Source: JAGVSZ01 sp035456405 (lineage in GTDB: Bacteria; Pseudomonadota; Gammaproteobacteria; Burkholderiales; SG8-39). From it: a DNA stretch of 64,000 bases. Below, piece after piece: positions 16,680 through 25,110 of this stretch (the stretch's first letter is position 1; every line of letters begins with the position of its first letter). The notes beneath the pieces were generated by a model. The model made no database searches. It saw only the letters and a program-made list of their open reading frames with translations, and was not told the origin of the DNA. Where the stretch lies: the NCBI GenBank assembly GCA_035456405.1, contig DATIDG010000034.1, positions 1 to 64,000 on the forward strand, written 5' to 3'. Made by a program: the position numbers and the translations under genes.

Positions 16680-17375
16680 CTAATTCCCACCGGGCGCCTG
16701 GGGCGACGGGGAGACGTTCGGGCGCACACCGGCGCGCGGCCCGCGCGGCATCATCCCCATGCTCGCCCGCGCACTGCGCATCATCGCGACCATCCCGTCG
16801 CGCGCGAGCTCGCTGACCTCCGCGGCGTGCGCCTGAAGCGCTGCGACCACGGTCGAATCGCTCGAGGTCTGCGTGACGATGGAACCCGTCTCCGTCGCCT
16901 CGACCACGGTCTTGATCTTGTCCCTGTTCTCGAAGAGAACCGGGAGCGTCGGGCTGAACATGTTGAACTCCCGTCCGTCCTTGAGCCGTTGCTCCATGCT
17001 TGCGACATGGGCCTTGATCGCTTGCGCCACTTGCGGGTCTGCGGACTGGGTGACGGTCCTGATGCCGTTGGGCAGGTTGTGCACTTCGCGCTTGATGCGG
17101 TCATGACTCTGAAGCAGGTCGTGGACCAGGCGCATGTCGGGGAAGAACGCTGCGTCATCGTGCTGCATGCGCCCGGCCATCGGGCCACCCATCGGACCGC
17201 CGGCGACGCGGCCGGGTCCCATGCCGTGCATCATTCCCGGTCCCATGCCGCCGGGCCCCATGCCGTGCATCATTCCCGGTCCCATGCCGCCGGGATGAGC
17301 GAAGCTGACGGCGACCGCCAGGCCCAAACCTAACGTCGCAACCACTCCGACTGCGATCCTGCTCGAGCGCTTCAT
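16680..17375 (-). CDS. Exported Met/Gly/His-rich protein, possibly metal-binding
   Basis: 231 residues with a signal peptide (about 1-27, VSFAHPGG). Directly after it is a low-complexity Met-Gly-His-Pro segment built on a 13-residue repeat (MHGMGPGGMGPGM, two copies) and then PMGGPMAGRMQHDD. The rest (about 75-215) is helical and acidic/basic mixed, with RMVHDLLQSHDRIKREVHNLPNG and a repeated Q-T-S/E-A-T pattern; no catalytic motif recognised. Met/His-rich periplasmic segments often bind copper or silver, hence the tentative role. The N-terminal third resembles the 17436 gene; the two are probably paralogous. Confidence 0.6.
   Translation of the reverse strand: MKRSSRIAVGVVATLGLGLAVAVSFAHPGGMGPGMMHGMGPGGMGPGMMHGMGPGRVAGGPMGGPMAGRMQHDDAAFFPDMRLVHDLLQSHDRIKREVHNLPNGIRTVTQSADPQVAQAIKAHVASMEQRLKDGREFNMFSPTLPVLFENRDKIKTVVEATETGSIVTQTSSDSTVVAALQAHAAEVSELARDGMVAMMRSARASMGMMPRGPRAGVRPNVSPSPQAPGGN
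17221..17294 (-). repeat. 39-base tandem repeat within the Met/Gly-rich gene
   Basis: The unit at 17221-17259 is repeated at 17260-17294 with identical bases, encoding two copies of a Met-His-Gly-Pro 13-residue unit. In-frame length suggests copy-number variation would be tolerated. Confidence 0.85.
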
Positions 17376-17435
17376 GATCGACCTCCAGATGAATCGAGGG
17401 ATACCTGCGAGGGCGGGATTCCCGCCCTCTCGCCG

Positions 17436-17861
17436 TTAGTGGACGTGCTCGTTTGTGGCCGGCGCGTGGACTGCCGGGGCGGCATTCGGGCGTATCCCGC
17501 CGCGCGGACCGTGCGGCTCGGGTAAGGGGATCCCCCGCTCTTTGGCGCGCTTCTCCATCTCGGCACGCGTCGCATCGGCGAGTTTCCGGCGCTCCTCGGG
17601 CGTGGCGGCGTTGCGCATTCTCTCCGCGAGCGCCTGTCGCTCTTCGGGTGTCATCAGCGCTTGCCCGGGCATCTGGCCAGTCGGGCCGCCGCCCATCGCA
17701 CCGGGCCCCATGGCGCCCCGCATGCCGTGGCTCATGCCACCCATCATCGGGTGTCCCATGCCCCCGCCCATCTGGCCCGGATGAGCGTAAGCGCTGGCCA
17801 CTGCGAGGGCGAGGCCCAATGCCGCGGCGGTGCTCACTGCAATCCTGCGAAACTGTTTCAC
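17436..17861 (-). CDS. Exported Met/Gly/His-rich small protein
   Basis: 141 residues: signal peptide (about 1-27, ASAYAHPGQ) then a Met-Gly-His segment (GQMGGGMGHPMMGGMSHGMRG), a charged helix (TPEERQALAERMRNAATPEERRKLADATRAEMEKRAKERG) and a Pro/His tail ending NEHVH. Resembles small periplasmic metal-associated proteins (CopK/CnrX-like or Spy-like heavy-metal chaperones) in composition only. It is the first gene of the minus-strand trio and is divergent from a two-component system. Confidence 0.6.
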   Translation of the reverse strand: MKQFRRIAVSTAAALGLALAVASAYAHPGQMGGGMGHPMMGGMSHGMRGAMGPGAMGGGPTGQMPGQALMTPEERQALAERMRNAATPEERRKLADATRAEMEKRAKERGIPLPEPHGPRGGIRPNAAPAVHAPATNEHVH

Positions 17862-18089
17862 GGTCGGTTCCTTTTCACGAGTTGGGATTCGTCACGTCGA
17901 TCGCTTGCGGTCGCCATCGAACGTCACGGCGCAGAGCGATTTCGGTGAATGCATTAAACCGGCATCTTGTAACGAAGTTGTGTCGCTGCATCGCCGTTTT
18001 CTGTCGCAGTCCTGCAAGCGCGCGCGTTGACAGATTGCGTTGCAATTCTCTGGCATAGAATGCCGCGCGAATCGCTATACATGGCCGCG

Positions 18090-18812
18090 ATGACACCGCA
18101 AGAGCACGTCCTGGTCGTTGACGACGACGCGGAGATCCGTAGCCTCTTGCGCGACTACCTGCGGGAGAATGGCTACCGCGTGACGGTGGCGGCCGATGGC
18201 AGGGGTATGTGGGCGGCGCTGAAGACGACCTCACCGGATCTGATCGTTCTCGATCTGATGCTCCCCGGGGACGACGGAATCAGCCTCTGTCGCGCCCTGC
18301 GAGCGGAATCCGAGGTCCCGATCGTCATGCTCACCGCGCGCGGCGAAGAGACCGATCGGATCGTGGGGCTGGAGCTGGGCGCGGACGACTACGTGCCCAA
18401 GCCGTTCAACCCGCGCGAGCTGCTGGCGCGGATGAAGAGCGTCCTCCGGCGCGCGAAGTCGCTGCCCGCGAATCTGCGACGGGAAGAAGCGCGCGCCTTT
18501 CGTTTCGCGGGCTGGACCCTCGACGTCGCCACCCGAAACCTGACCGCGCCCGACGGGGTCGTGGTTCCGTTGAGCGGCACGGAGTTCAAGCTGCTCAGAA
18601 TCCTGCTGGACCACCCGGGCCGCGTCCTGACGCGGGACCAGCTGGTCGAGCTGATGATGTCGCGCGATGCCGGCCCGTTCGACCGGGCGCTCGACGTGCA
18701 GATCAGCCGCTTGCGGCATCGGCTCGGCGAGGATGCCAAAGAGCCTGCGATCATCAAGACCGTGCGCGGACAGGGTTACGTCCTGACCGCACACGTAGAC
18801 AGCGAACGCTGA
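18090..18812 (+). CDS. OmpR-family response regulator
   Basis: About 240 residues. Receiver domain: acidic pocket VVDDDAE, phospho-acceptor Asp at about residue 55 (LIVLDLMLPG), Thr in MLTARG, Lys in PKPFNPRE. C-terminal OmpR winged helix: LSGTEFKLLRILLDHPGRVLTRDQLVELM...RALDVQISRLRHRLGED...IKTVRGQGYVL. Start may be ATG 18090 (chosen) or ATG 18081; both are in frame. It precedes a sensor kinase by a one-base overlap. The divergent Met/His-rich genes are plausible targets (context only). Confidence 0.9.
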   Translation: MTPQEHVLVVDDDAEIRSLLRDYLRENGYRVTVAADGRGMWAALKTTSPDLIVLDLMLPGDDGISLCRALRAESEVPIVMLTARGEETDRIVGLELGADDYVPKPFNPRELLARMKSVLRRAKSLPANLRREEARAFRFAGWTLDVATRNLTAPDGVVVPLSGTEFKLLRILLDHPGRVLTRDQLVELMMSRDAGPFDRALDVQISRLRHRLGEDAKEPAIIKTVRGQGYVLTAHVDSER

Positions 18813-20272
18813 TGCGCCTCGCGCCGCGCTCGCTCTTCAGCCGCCTGGTGATCGTCCTGCTTTCCGGGCTGGTCATCGCACAGCTCCTGAGCTTTGCGAT
18901 CCACATGCACGAGCGTGGTGAACTCTTGCTGCAGGCGAGCGGCGTTCAGTCGGCGCAACGCGTCGCCGATATCGTCAAGCTCCTGGACCCGTTGAGCCCC
19001 GCAGAGCGACGGAGAATCGTGAACGTCTTGAGCGCGGCGCCATTGCTCATCAGCCTGGACCAGGGTCCGCTCGCGGTCCGCGACGAGGATCAGGAGTACA
19101 GCACACGGGCGGCGATGTTCGGCACGATGATCCGCCGCTTCCTGGGGGACGGCCGGCCGGTCGAGGTCGCGGTTTCCGAGGCGACGCCCTCCTTCCCGCG
19201 AGAGGGGCGCGGTCCCGGGGGCCCCGGCAAGGCGGGGATGCACATCCCCTTCGGGCCGGGGATGCACGCCGCGATGCAGCCGGGGTTCTCGTTCCTTTCC
19301 CAGGTGCGCCTGCAGGACGGGACGCTGGTCACTTTCGACTCCCGACAGCCCCTGGCGACTGCGAGCTGGCCCTACCGGGTGCTCCTCAGTCTCGGGGTGC
19401 TGCTGGCGGCCGTGATCGTGCTGTCGCTGCTCGCGGTCCGCTGGGCTACGGGCCCGCTCATCGCGCTCGCCGACGCGGCCGAAGACCTGGGACGGAACAT
19501 CGAGCGCCCGCCGCTGGAGGAGACGGGGCCCATCGAGGTTGCTCGCGCGGCGCGTGCCTTCAACACGATGCAATCGCGCCTGACGGCCTACATCCGCGAG
19601 CGGACCGCGCTGCTGGCGGCGATGTCGCACGATCTGAAGACGCCGATCACGCGGCTGCGCTTGCGGACCGAACTGCTTGCCGACCCGGATCTCAGGGTCA
19701 AGTTCACCCGGGATCTCGAGGAGATGGAAGCGCTGGTCAAGGCGACGCTCGATTTTCTACGCGGCTTCGAGGGAGGCGAAGCGCCGAAGCCGGTGGACAT
19801 GATGGCGCTGCTGGAAAGTCTTCAGGCCGACCTGTCGGAGATGGGAGGGCAAGTCAGTATCGAAGGCAAGCCGATCAAGCCGTACTCCGGCAAGCCGGCG
19901 GCGCTCAAGCGATGTCTGGCGAATCTGCTCGAAAACGCGATCAAGTACGGGAAATGCGCGACGGTGAAGGTCGACGACGATGATGGCCGGCTTGAGATCC
20001 GGATCCAGGACAAAGGGCCCGGGATCCCGGCTTCCGACATCGACCGCGTGTTCGAACCCTACTACCGCCTGGATGCGTCGCGCAGCCGCGACACGGGCGG
20101 GACCGGTCTCGGTCTGGCGATCGCCAGGAGCATCGCTGCGGCGCACGGTGGCGAACTGACGCTCGAGAACCGCCGCGAAGGCGGGCTCGAGGCCAGGCTC
20201 ACCTTGCCTCGATCGAGCGCTGCCCCGACGACGAACGTGGCGGGTAGGGCCGGTGCAGCGCCGACGAGCTGA
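18812..20272 (+). CDS. Two-component sensor histidine kinase
   Basis: 486 residues from ATG 18812, overlapping the regulator's TGA by one base. Two TM helices (about 10-30 and 185-210) flank a periplasmic sensor region (about 31-184) that includes Gly/Pro/Met-rich PGGPGKAGMHIPFGPGMH, a possible metal-binding loop. HAMP domain follows, then HisKA with His273 (MSHDLKTPITRLRLR), N-box LANLLENAIKYG, G1 DKGPGIP and G2 GTGLGLAIA. It phosphorylates the adjacent OmpR-type regulator. The signal is not known. Confidence 0.9.
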   Translation: MRLAPRSLFSRLVIVLLSGLVIAQLLSFAIHMHERGELLLQASGVQSAQRVADIVKLLDPLSPAERRRIVNVLSAAPLLISLDQGPLAVRDEDQEYSTRAAMFGTMIRRFLGDGRPVEVAVSEATPSFPREGRGPGGPGKAGMHIPFGPGMHAAMQPGFSFLSQVRLQDGTLVTFDSRQPLATASWPYRVLLSLGVLLAAVIVLSLLAVRWATGPLIALADAAEDLGRNIERPPLEETGPIEVARAARAFNTMQSRLTAYIRERTALLAAMSHDLKTPITRLRLRTELLADPDLRVKFTRDLEEMEALVKATLDFLRGFEGGEAPKPVDMMALLESLQADLSEMGGQVSIEGKPIKPYSGKPAALKRCLANLLENAIKYGKCATVKVDDDDGRLEIRIQDKGPGIPASDIDRVFEPYYRLDASRSRDTGGTGLGLAIARSIAAAHGGELTLENRREGGLEARLTLPRSSAAPTTNVAGRAGAAPTS

Positions 20273-20285
20273 ACCCTTCCGCAAC

Positions 20286-20552
20286 TCAGGTCGCACGCGC
20301 CTCGTTGATCCATTTGACGACCCAGCTCGGGGCGGGGACCTTGCCCGAGTAGACGAGCTTCTCGTTGATCACCAGGCCGGGCGTCGAGAGGACGTTGTAG
20401 GCCAGGATGTCGTTGTAGTCCGTCACTTTCACGAACTCGGCTTCGACGCCGAGGTCGGTCGCGGCCTTGCGCGCAATCTCCTCCACCCGACGGCAGTTCG
20501 CACAACCGGGTCCGAGGATCTTGATCGTCAGCATGGGTTGGTCTCCATTCAT
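20286..20552 (-). CDS. Small thioredoxin-like redox protein (CxxC)
   Basis: 88 residues with the fold and motif of small archaeal/bacterial thioredoxins (redox-active disulfide protein 2 type): LTIKILGPGCANCRRVEEIARKA gives CANC at about residues 16-19, and STPGLVINEKLVYSGKVP the cis-Pro region. An internal ATG (residue 7) may be the true start. It is translationally coupled (ATGA) to the preceding permease. Such pairs are seen with ArsP/DUF318 permeases, but the partner reaction is not known. Confidence 0.87.
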   Translation of the reverse strand: MNGDQPMLTIKILGPGCANCRRVEEIARKAATDLGVEAEFVKVTDYNDILAYNVLSTPGLVINEKLVYSGKVPAPSWVVKWINEARAT

Positions 20553-22027
20553 TTCTCAACCGTGGCCGGCATTCCCGCCGGCGCGTGATTGCGTCGCTCG
20601 GCCCACCACAGCCCGGCCGCGAGCAGTCCGAGGAAGGACGCGAGGTACGCGGCGACCAGCGCGAGGCTCGCGCCGTCCACCCAGGCGCCGTAGACGAGTC
20701 CGGCGATGGTGCTGAAGATCGCCACCCAGCCGACATACGTCCAGGTTCTCAGTTTCCCGATGATCGCCGACACGATCAGGATGCTCTGCAGGCTGAGTTC
20801 GGGATCGGCCATCAGGTAGGCGAGCAGCGGACCGCGATGCATCCCGAGGTCGAGGAACATCTTCGCGATCGGGACCTCGACGAGGGTCGGGAAGTACATG
20901 AAGACGCCGAAGGCGACGCCGGCGAGGTTGGCGAGGATCGTATTCTCGCCCGCGAGTGCCTGGATCCATTCCGGCCGGATCAGGACGCGGATCACCCCAA
21001 CCAGGAAGACCCCGGCGACGAGCAGCGGGAAGATCTGCTTCACGAAGCGCCACGACTCCCACAGCCAGTCGCGCAGTTCGTCTAGCGCGAGCCGGCTGCC
21101 GAGCGCGGCGATCAGCCCGAGCGTGGCGAACACGCCGAAGAACTTGCCCGTGAAGCCGATCCGCAGCCCCGCGGGCGAGGTCTCCACCGAGAGCGATGCG
21201 ACCAGCAACGTGAGGGCGATCAGCGCGAGGGCGCTCCAGGTCCAGCGGTTGAAGCCGTCGTGGATGCGCTCGAGGCCGCGCCAGGCGGCGAGCCCGATCG
21301 CGGCGAGCAGCGCGATCAGGGCAAGGCCGTGTACCGAGACGCCTTCTTCGCCTTTCGCTGCATCGTAGGGAACGAGCGCATCGAGTCGCGCTTGCAGGCC
21401 GTCCACGCCAGCGAGCGGGGCGAGCAGGGAGAAGTGCGAGTCCGTGAGGAAGCCGAGCTTGAGCGTGCCGGCGAGCAGCAGGGCCACCCACACCGCGAGG
21501 AAGGCAAGCGCTGCGCGGCTCATGCCATTTGCGTCCTGTGCCGCGAACAGCGCGTCGGTCGCGCGATCGTGCGCGGCATCCTCGGAGCGGAAGATCATCG
21601 CCATCAGGAGCCCAATGCCGATGCCGAACGCGAGCGAGAGGAAGAAACGGGCGAAGGCGAGATCCGGGCCGATGATCCCGCCCGTGTAAACCAGCGCGAG
21701 GATGTTTGCGGCCGGCGCGAAGAAGAGGAACGTGATCGCCGGACCGATGCCTGCGCCCTTGCGGTAGATGCCAGCGAAGATCGGGACAATCGTGCACGAG
21801 CAGACCGCGAGCAGCGAGCCCGCGGCCGCGGCAGCCGGGTATGAGACGGTCTTGTGCGTGTTTCGGCCGAGAAAGCGCGTGATCGACTGTTTGGGGATGA
21901 GCGCGGTCATGGCCCCCGCGATAAAGAATGCGGGCAGCAGGCACAGCAATACATGCGCCGCCAGGTAGGCGGCAAGGTTGCCGAACCCGCCTTGCACCAA
22001 CGGGAAAACCGCCGCGATCCAGTCCAT
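20549..22027 (-). CDS. ArsP/DUF318-type permease
   Basis: 492-residue membrane protein with two homologous permease halves. The N-half signature GSLLAVCSCTIVPIFAGIYRKGAGIGPAITFLFFAPAAN with the CSCT motif and the C-half MYFPTLVEVPIAKMFLDLGMHRGPLLAYLMADPELSLQSIL identify the pfam03773 permease family. ArsP members export trivalent organoarsenicals; other members have unproven substrates. Presence of arsI and two arsC genes nearby makes an arsenical plausible (inference). Start ATG 22027 follows a palindrome at 22036-22055. Confidence 0.85.
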   Translation of the reverse strand: MDWIAAVFPLVQGGFGNLAAYLAAHVLLCLLPAFFIAGAMTALIPKQSITRFLGRNTHKTVSYPAAAAAGSLLAVCSCTIVPIFAGIYRKGAGIGPAITFLFFAPAANILALVYTGGIIGPDLAFARFFLSLAFGIGIGLLMAMIFRSEDAAHDRATDALFAAQDANGMSRAALAFLAVWVALLLAGTLKLGFLTDSHFSLLAPLAGVDGLQARLDALVPYDAAKGEEGVSVHGLALIALLAAIGLAAWRGLERIHDGFNRWTWSALALIALTLLVASLSVETSPAGLRIGFTGKFFGVFATLGLIAALGSRLALDELRDWLWESWRFVKQIFPLLVAGVFLVGVIRVLIRPEWIQALAGENTILANLAGVAFGVFMYFPTLVEVPIAKMFLDLGMHRGPLLAYLMADPELSLQSILIVSAIIGKLRTWTYVGWVAIFSTIAGLVYGAWVDGASLALVAAYLASFLGLLAAGLWWAERRNHAPAGMPATVEK

Positions 22028-22035
22028 ACATGCAA

Positions 22036-22055
22036 CCTGTTTTGAGGTTAACAGG
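22036..22055. promoter_or_regulatory. Operator-like palindrome upstream of the permease
   Basis: CCTGTT-N8-AACAGG, ending nine bases before the permease start codon on the minus strand. A second, overlapping inverted pair AACCT/AGGTT lies within it. Position suggests repressor control of 22027-20286; the regulator is unknown. Confidence 0.35.
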
Positions 22056-22156
22056 CCGGGGTGCGACGGAATTGCGATGGATCAAGCCCCCTGGAAAGCG
22101 CTGCCTCGGTACGGCCTCTATCGGCCTTGCGAAACGCGGGGGGGGCCGAACGGGCG

Positions 22157-23536
22157 TTACCGAGGATCGAGACACTTCGGTCCGACCGTGCATGAAGCCG
22201 TTGCTGCCTCGTCGCTTCCTTGCACGGAATCGCGATCCCTCTCGGGTGCGACGAACACCGGTGCGAATCCTCCGCCCGGTGTGCGGAAGTTGGTGGTCTG
22301 CCCGGCGTATAGGCGCGCGGCCAAGAGCTGGATCGCGCCCTGATACACATAGCCCCGCAAGTCCAGCTTGAGGTCGCTTTCGGTGCCGTCCACCTCTACC
22401 AGGCGCTCGCTCGGCGGCGCCACGGCCTGGGCCACATAGTCGCCGGCGAGGATCTCCTCCCATACCCGGCGCGTGAGCTTGTCGCCGCGGTAGGCGGCCT
22501 TGCTGCCGAAGCCTGACGCTGGCTTGAAGAAGAGCTTGCGGCGCTCGGCCCACAGGGCCTCGGCGCGCGCCGCCGTAACCGCCTCGGTACGCGGCACGCC
22601 GGCCAACAGAATGGCTCGCACCGGCGGCGGCACGCCGAGCGCAGTCAGCGATTCCTCGCTGCTCAGGGTGATGAGGTTGCGCTTGTCGGCGTAAATGGCA
22701 TGGGCGCGGGGATGGGGCGTGACGACGGCCGCACCCGCTTCGTACGCGGCCCGCAACGCGGCATGTTCGGGCGCCTGCAAGTAGAAGTCTGTCAGTCGGT
22801 TGTAAACCAAATCCACCGGCTCTCCGGCGTGGCACAGCGTGTCGTCCTTCCACTCTAGAGCGCGCGCGTCGGCGACGACCGCTGCAAGGCCATGTCGACG
22901 GAACAGGCGCTCGAAGTGCTGGAACTCGGGGAAGAGATACTGGCTTGCCGGGTCGTCGTCCACGATCGCGACCCGGCCGAGCGGCGCATCGCCCCGCTGG
23001 AGCCGCCATTCCTCGGCAAACATGTTGAAGAACGCCGGTTCCAGCGAGCCGAGATCAGTCGCGGCGTGGAAGGCCCACTCCATCTCCCGGCAGCAGGCCT
23101 GCTGGGCGCGCGCGAGAGCGCCGTTCAGCAACGCGCCGCCGGCGTTCGTATTGATCTCGATGAGCTGAGGGCCGTGCTTGCCGAGGTGGAAGTCGAAGCC
23201 CAGGAATACGGCGCGGGGACCGAAACGGTGCCGCGCAATGAGCGGAGCGCGGACGAGCGCCTGCTCCTGATAGTCGGGCAGCGCCACGATGCGTTCGATC
23301 GCATCGACGAGGGCCGCCACGCGTTCGAGCTGGCGCTCCGAGATGAACACGGCGGTCGCGGAGAACAGATGCGGCCGGCGATGCGCGATCTCATCGTGCA
23401 GGCCGGCGAGGGCGGGGTCGCTTTCCAACTGGCCGATCAAGCGCTGGGGATCGAGGGTGCGGCAGGCGCAGCCTCGATTAAGGCTCTCGGCCGAGGTCGG
23501 GCCGGGCGCAGGGCGGTCAGCGGGGGCGGGGTTCAT
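22157..23536 (-). CDS. Uncharacterised ATP-grasp-like protein
   Basis: 459 residues from ATG 23536 (frame is open to 23623 but the extra residues look non-coding). Features of a circularly arranged ATP-grasp fold: GFDFHLGKHGPQLIEINTNAGGALLN (about 130-155, acidic metal-binding and N-x-N motif), FFKPASGFGSKAAYRGDKL (about 340-358, Lys and Gly-rich ATP loop), VYQGAIQLLAARLYAGQTTNFRTPGGGFAPV at the C-terminus. An N-terminal NRGCACRTLD contains two Cys. Reminiscent of glutathionylspermidine synthase-type or other peptide ligases, but I do not recognise a specific substrate. It is flanked by arsenic-related genes, yet this may be coincidental. Confidence 0.65.
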   Translation of the reverse strand: MNPAPADRPAPGPTSAESLNRGCACRTLDPQRLIGQLESDPALAGLHDEIAHRRPHLFSATAVFISERQLERVAALVDAIERIVALPDYQEQALVRAPLIARHRFGPRAVFLGFDFHLGKHGPQLIEINTNAGGALLNGALARAQQACCREMEWAFHAATDLGSLEPAFFNMFAEEWRLQRGDAPLGRVAIVDDDPASQYLFPEFQHFERLFRRHGLAAVVADARALEWKDDTLCHAGEPVDLVYNRLTDFYLQAPEHAALRAAYEAGAAVVTPHPRAHAIYADKRNLITLSSEESLTALGVPPPVRAILLAGVPRTEAVTAARAEALWAERRKLFFKPASGFGSKAAYRGDKLTRRVWEEILAGDYVAQAVAPPSERLVEVDGTESDLKLDLRGYVYQGAIQLLAARLYAGQTTNFRTPGGGFAPVFVAPERDRDSVQGSDEAATASCTVGPKCLDPR

Positions 23537-23853
23537 CGGAGTAGCTCGAGTCAACCGAGGGGTCGGCTGCCGAGCGCCGTGAGGTCCCTTGCACGTGCCG
23601 CCTCCGGTGCTCGAACGCCGCAACGGCGTATTGTCGCCCGAAGCGCTTCATGTAGTCCGTTGGCAGCAGCTTCCCCCGCGCCGCGGGCAGCGCTGGAGGT
23701 GATCGAAAGCCTCGAGCACCAGGCGGTGGGCGTGGATCCGCGCGCGCGGGACAGCGTGCTTCAGCTCGTGCAAGTTGTTTGGGGAGGGATATGCGGCGGG
23801 CGCCGCCGGACCGGAGGACGTCCTGCGGGACCGAGCGCGCCCGCGGCGTGCGC
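23537..23853 (-). other. 317-base gap with a possible decayed small reading frame
   Basis: No intact gene is convincing here. On the minus strand a frame from about 23780 reads ARIHAHRLVLEAFDHLQRCP and stops near 23651. A one-base shift in the G5 run near 23671-23675 would join it to KLLPTDYMKRFGRQYAVAAF, open to 23517. This looks protein-like but matches nothing I know. A short alternative is ATG 23651 to 23517 (44 residues) without a ribosome binding site. Confidence 0.3.
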
Positions 23854-24390
23854 TCAGGCAGCTTCGTCGTTCGCCGCCTTCGCGAACACCTCCCCGATCT
23901 CGTCGAGCTTCCGCTGCAGGGCGAGCCGCTCGAGGCGCTCGAGCCGCAGCCCCGTGAAGAGGCCGATGCGCCGGAAGAGAACGTCGTAGGCGACGAAGAA
24001 CGCTCGGCGGATCTTGTCCCGATCGCCCTCGGCCGCCGCAGGGTCGGGCACGCCCCAGTGCGCGGTCATCGGCTGGCCCGGCCACATCGGGCAGACCTCG
24101 CCTGCGGCCTGGTCGCACACGGTGAACACGAAGTCGAGCTCGGGCGCGCCCGGTCCCGCGAACTCGTCCCAGCTCTTGCTGCGCAGGCCCTCTGTAGGGA
24201 GGCGCGCGTGCAGCAACTGCTCGAGCGCGTAGGGATTGACCTGTCCCGTCGGGTGGCTTCCGGCGCTGTAGGCGCGAAAACGGTCCTTGCCGACCGCATT
24301 GAGGATCGCCTCCGCCATGATCGAGCGCGACGAGTTGCCGGTGCAGAGGAAGAGGACGTTTGAGGGACGCTGAATTGCGGTGGGGTCCAT
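23854..24390 (-). CDS. arsC: Second arsenate reductase, LMW-phosphatase type
   Basis: 178 residues from ATG 24390. P-loop CTGNSSRS (about residues 16-23) and the relay cysteines in VCDQAAGEVCPMWP define the thioredoxin-coupled ArsC group. It shares long near-identical blocks with the 13204 copy and so is a paralogue. It stands apart from arsR/acr3, next to the ATP-grasp and permease genes, and may have been separated from the main operon by rearrangement. Function as in copy 1, reduction of As(V) to As(III). Confidence 0.88.
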   Translation of the reverse strand: MDPTAIQRPSNVLFLCTGNSSRSIMAEAILNAVGKDRFRAYSAGSHPTGQVNPYALEQLLHARLPTEGLRSKSWDEFAGPGAPELDFVFTVCDQAAGEVCPMWPGQPMTAHWGVPDPAAAEGDRDKIRRAFFVAYDVLFRRIGLFTGLRLERLERLALQRKLDEIGEVFAKAANDEAA

Positions 24391-24529
24391 TGGTTTCTCC
24401 GGTCGGGGCGGGCTCGGATCCAACGTGAAAGGATCGAGCGCGGAAGTGACGGAATTATTTCGGGCGACGCTTGGGAGCACCGCGCCGGAGACCCTGATCT
24501 GCCCAGGGTCGGCCGGCATGCCCGCCCTG

Positions 24530-24538
24530 CTAGAATCG
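24530..24538 (+). promoter_or_regulatory. Possible -10 element (CTAGAATCG) upstream of mobB
   Basis: TAGAAT lies about 63 bases before the mobB ATG, in the correct orientation. It has the same 9-mer as upstream of menA and the acyl-CoA ligase. No clear -35 is visible. Confidence 0.35.
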
Positions 24539-24600
24539 ACCCATCCAATCAAGGGCTTCGATACGCGCGCAGGCGCTTGTCGGTGCGACCACCCCAGGCC

Positions 24601-25110
24601 ATGAAAGTGTTCGGATTCGCCGGTTGGTCCGGCAGCGGCAAGACGACGCTCATCGAGCAGCTCATCCCCCGCTTCGTGATGCACGGGCTGACGGTCTCGC
24701 TGATCAAGCACGCCCACCACAATTTCGACATCGACCGCCCGGGCAAGGACTCGTACCGGCACCGGGAGGCGGGCTGCAAGGAAGTGATGATCGCCTCGGA
24801 CCACCGCTGGGTCATCATGCACGAGCTGCGCGGCGCGCTCGAGCCGTCGCTCGAGCAGCAGATCGCGCGCATCGCGCCGTGCGACCTGCTGCTGATCGAG
24901 GGCTACAAGCACTATCCCATGCCGAAGCTCGAGATCTTCCGCGAGGCGAACGGCAAGCCGCCCCTGCATCCGGACGACCCGCACATCGTGGCGATCGCCA
25001 CCGATCGGGCGTTCGGGTCGCGTCTGCCCCAGTTCGGCCTCAACGACTACGACGCGATCGCCGAGTTCGTGCTCGTCCACCTCGGCCTCGCGCGGACGAT
25101 GACCGCATGA
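24601..25110 (+). CDS. mobB: Molybdopterin-guanine dinucleotide biosynthesis protein B
   Basis: 169-residue P-loop GTP-binding protein: MKVFGFAGWSGSGKTTLIEQL (Walker A at about 9-16), HAHHNFDIDRPGKDSYRHREAG, LLIEGYKHYPMPKLEIFR. MobB helps MobA in attaching GMP to molybdopterin. ATG 24601 is chosen as the first methionine at the conserved beta strand; an upstream GTG at 24577 adds eight unconserved residues. The stop overlaps moeA by ATGA. Confidence 0.92.
   Translation: MKVFGFAGWSGSGKTTLIEQLIPRFVMHGLTVSLIKHAHHNFDIDRPGKDSYRHREAGCKEVMIASDHRWVIMHELRGALEPSLEQQIARIAPCDLLLIEGYKHYPMPKLEIFREANGKPPLHPDDPHIVAIATDRAFGSRLPQFGLNDYDAIAEFVLVHLGLARTMTA

Noticed and set aside
18027..18061. TTGACA with TAGAAT as a promoter for the two-component system
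   Set aside because: Spacer would be 23 bases, too long for a sigma-70 promoter.
20556..23009. 817-residue open frame on the minus strand
   Set aside because: Runs out of frame through the permease and the ATP-grasp genes; composition is Arg/Pro/Gly-rich and has no motifs.
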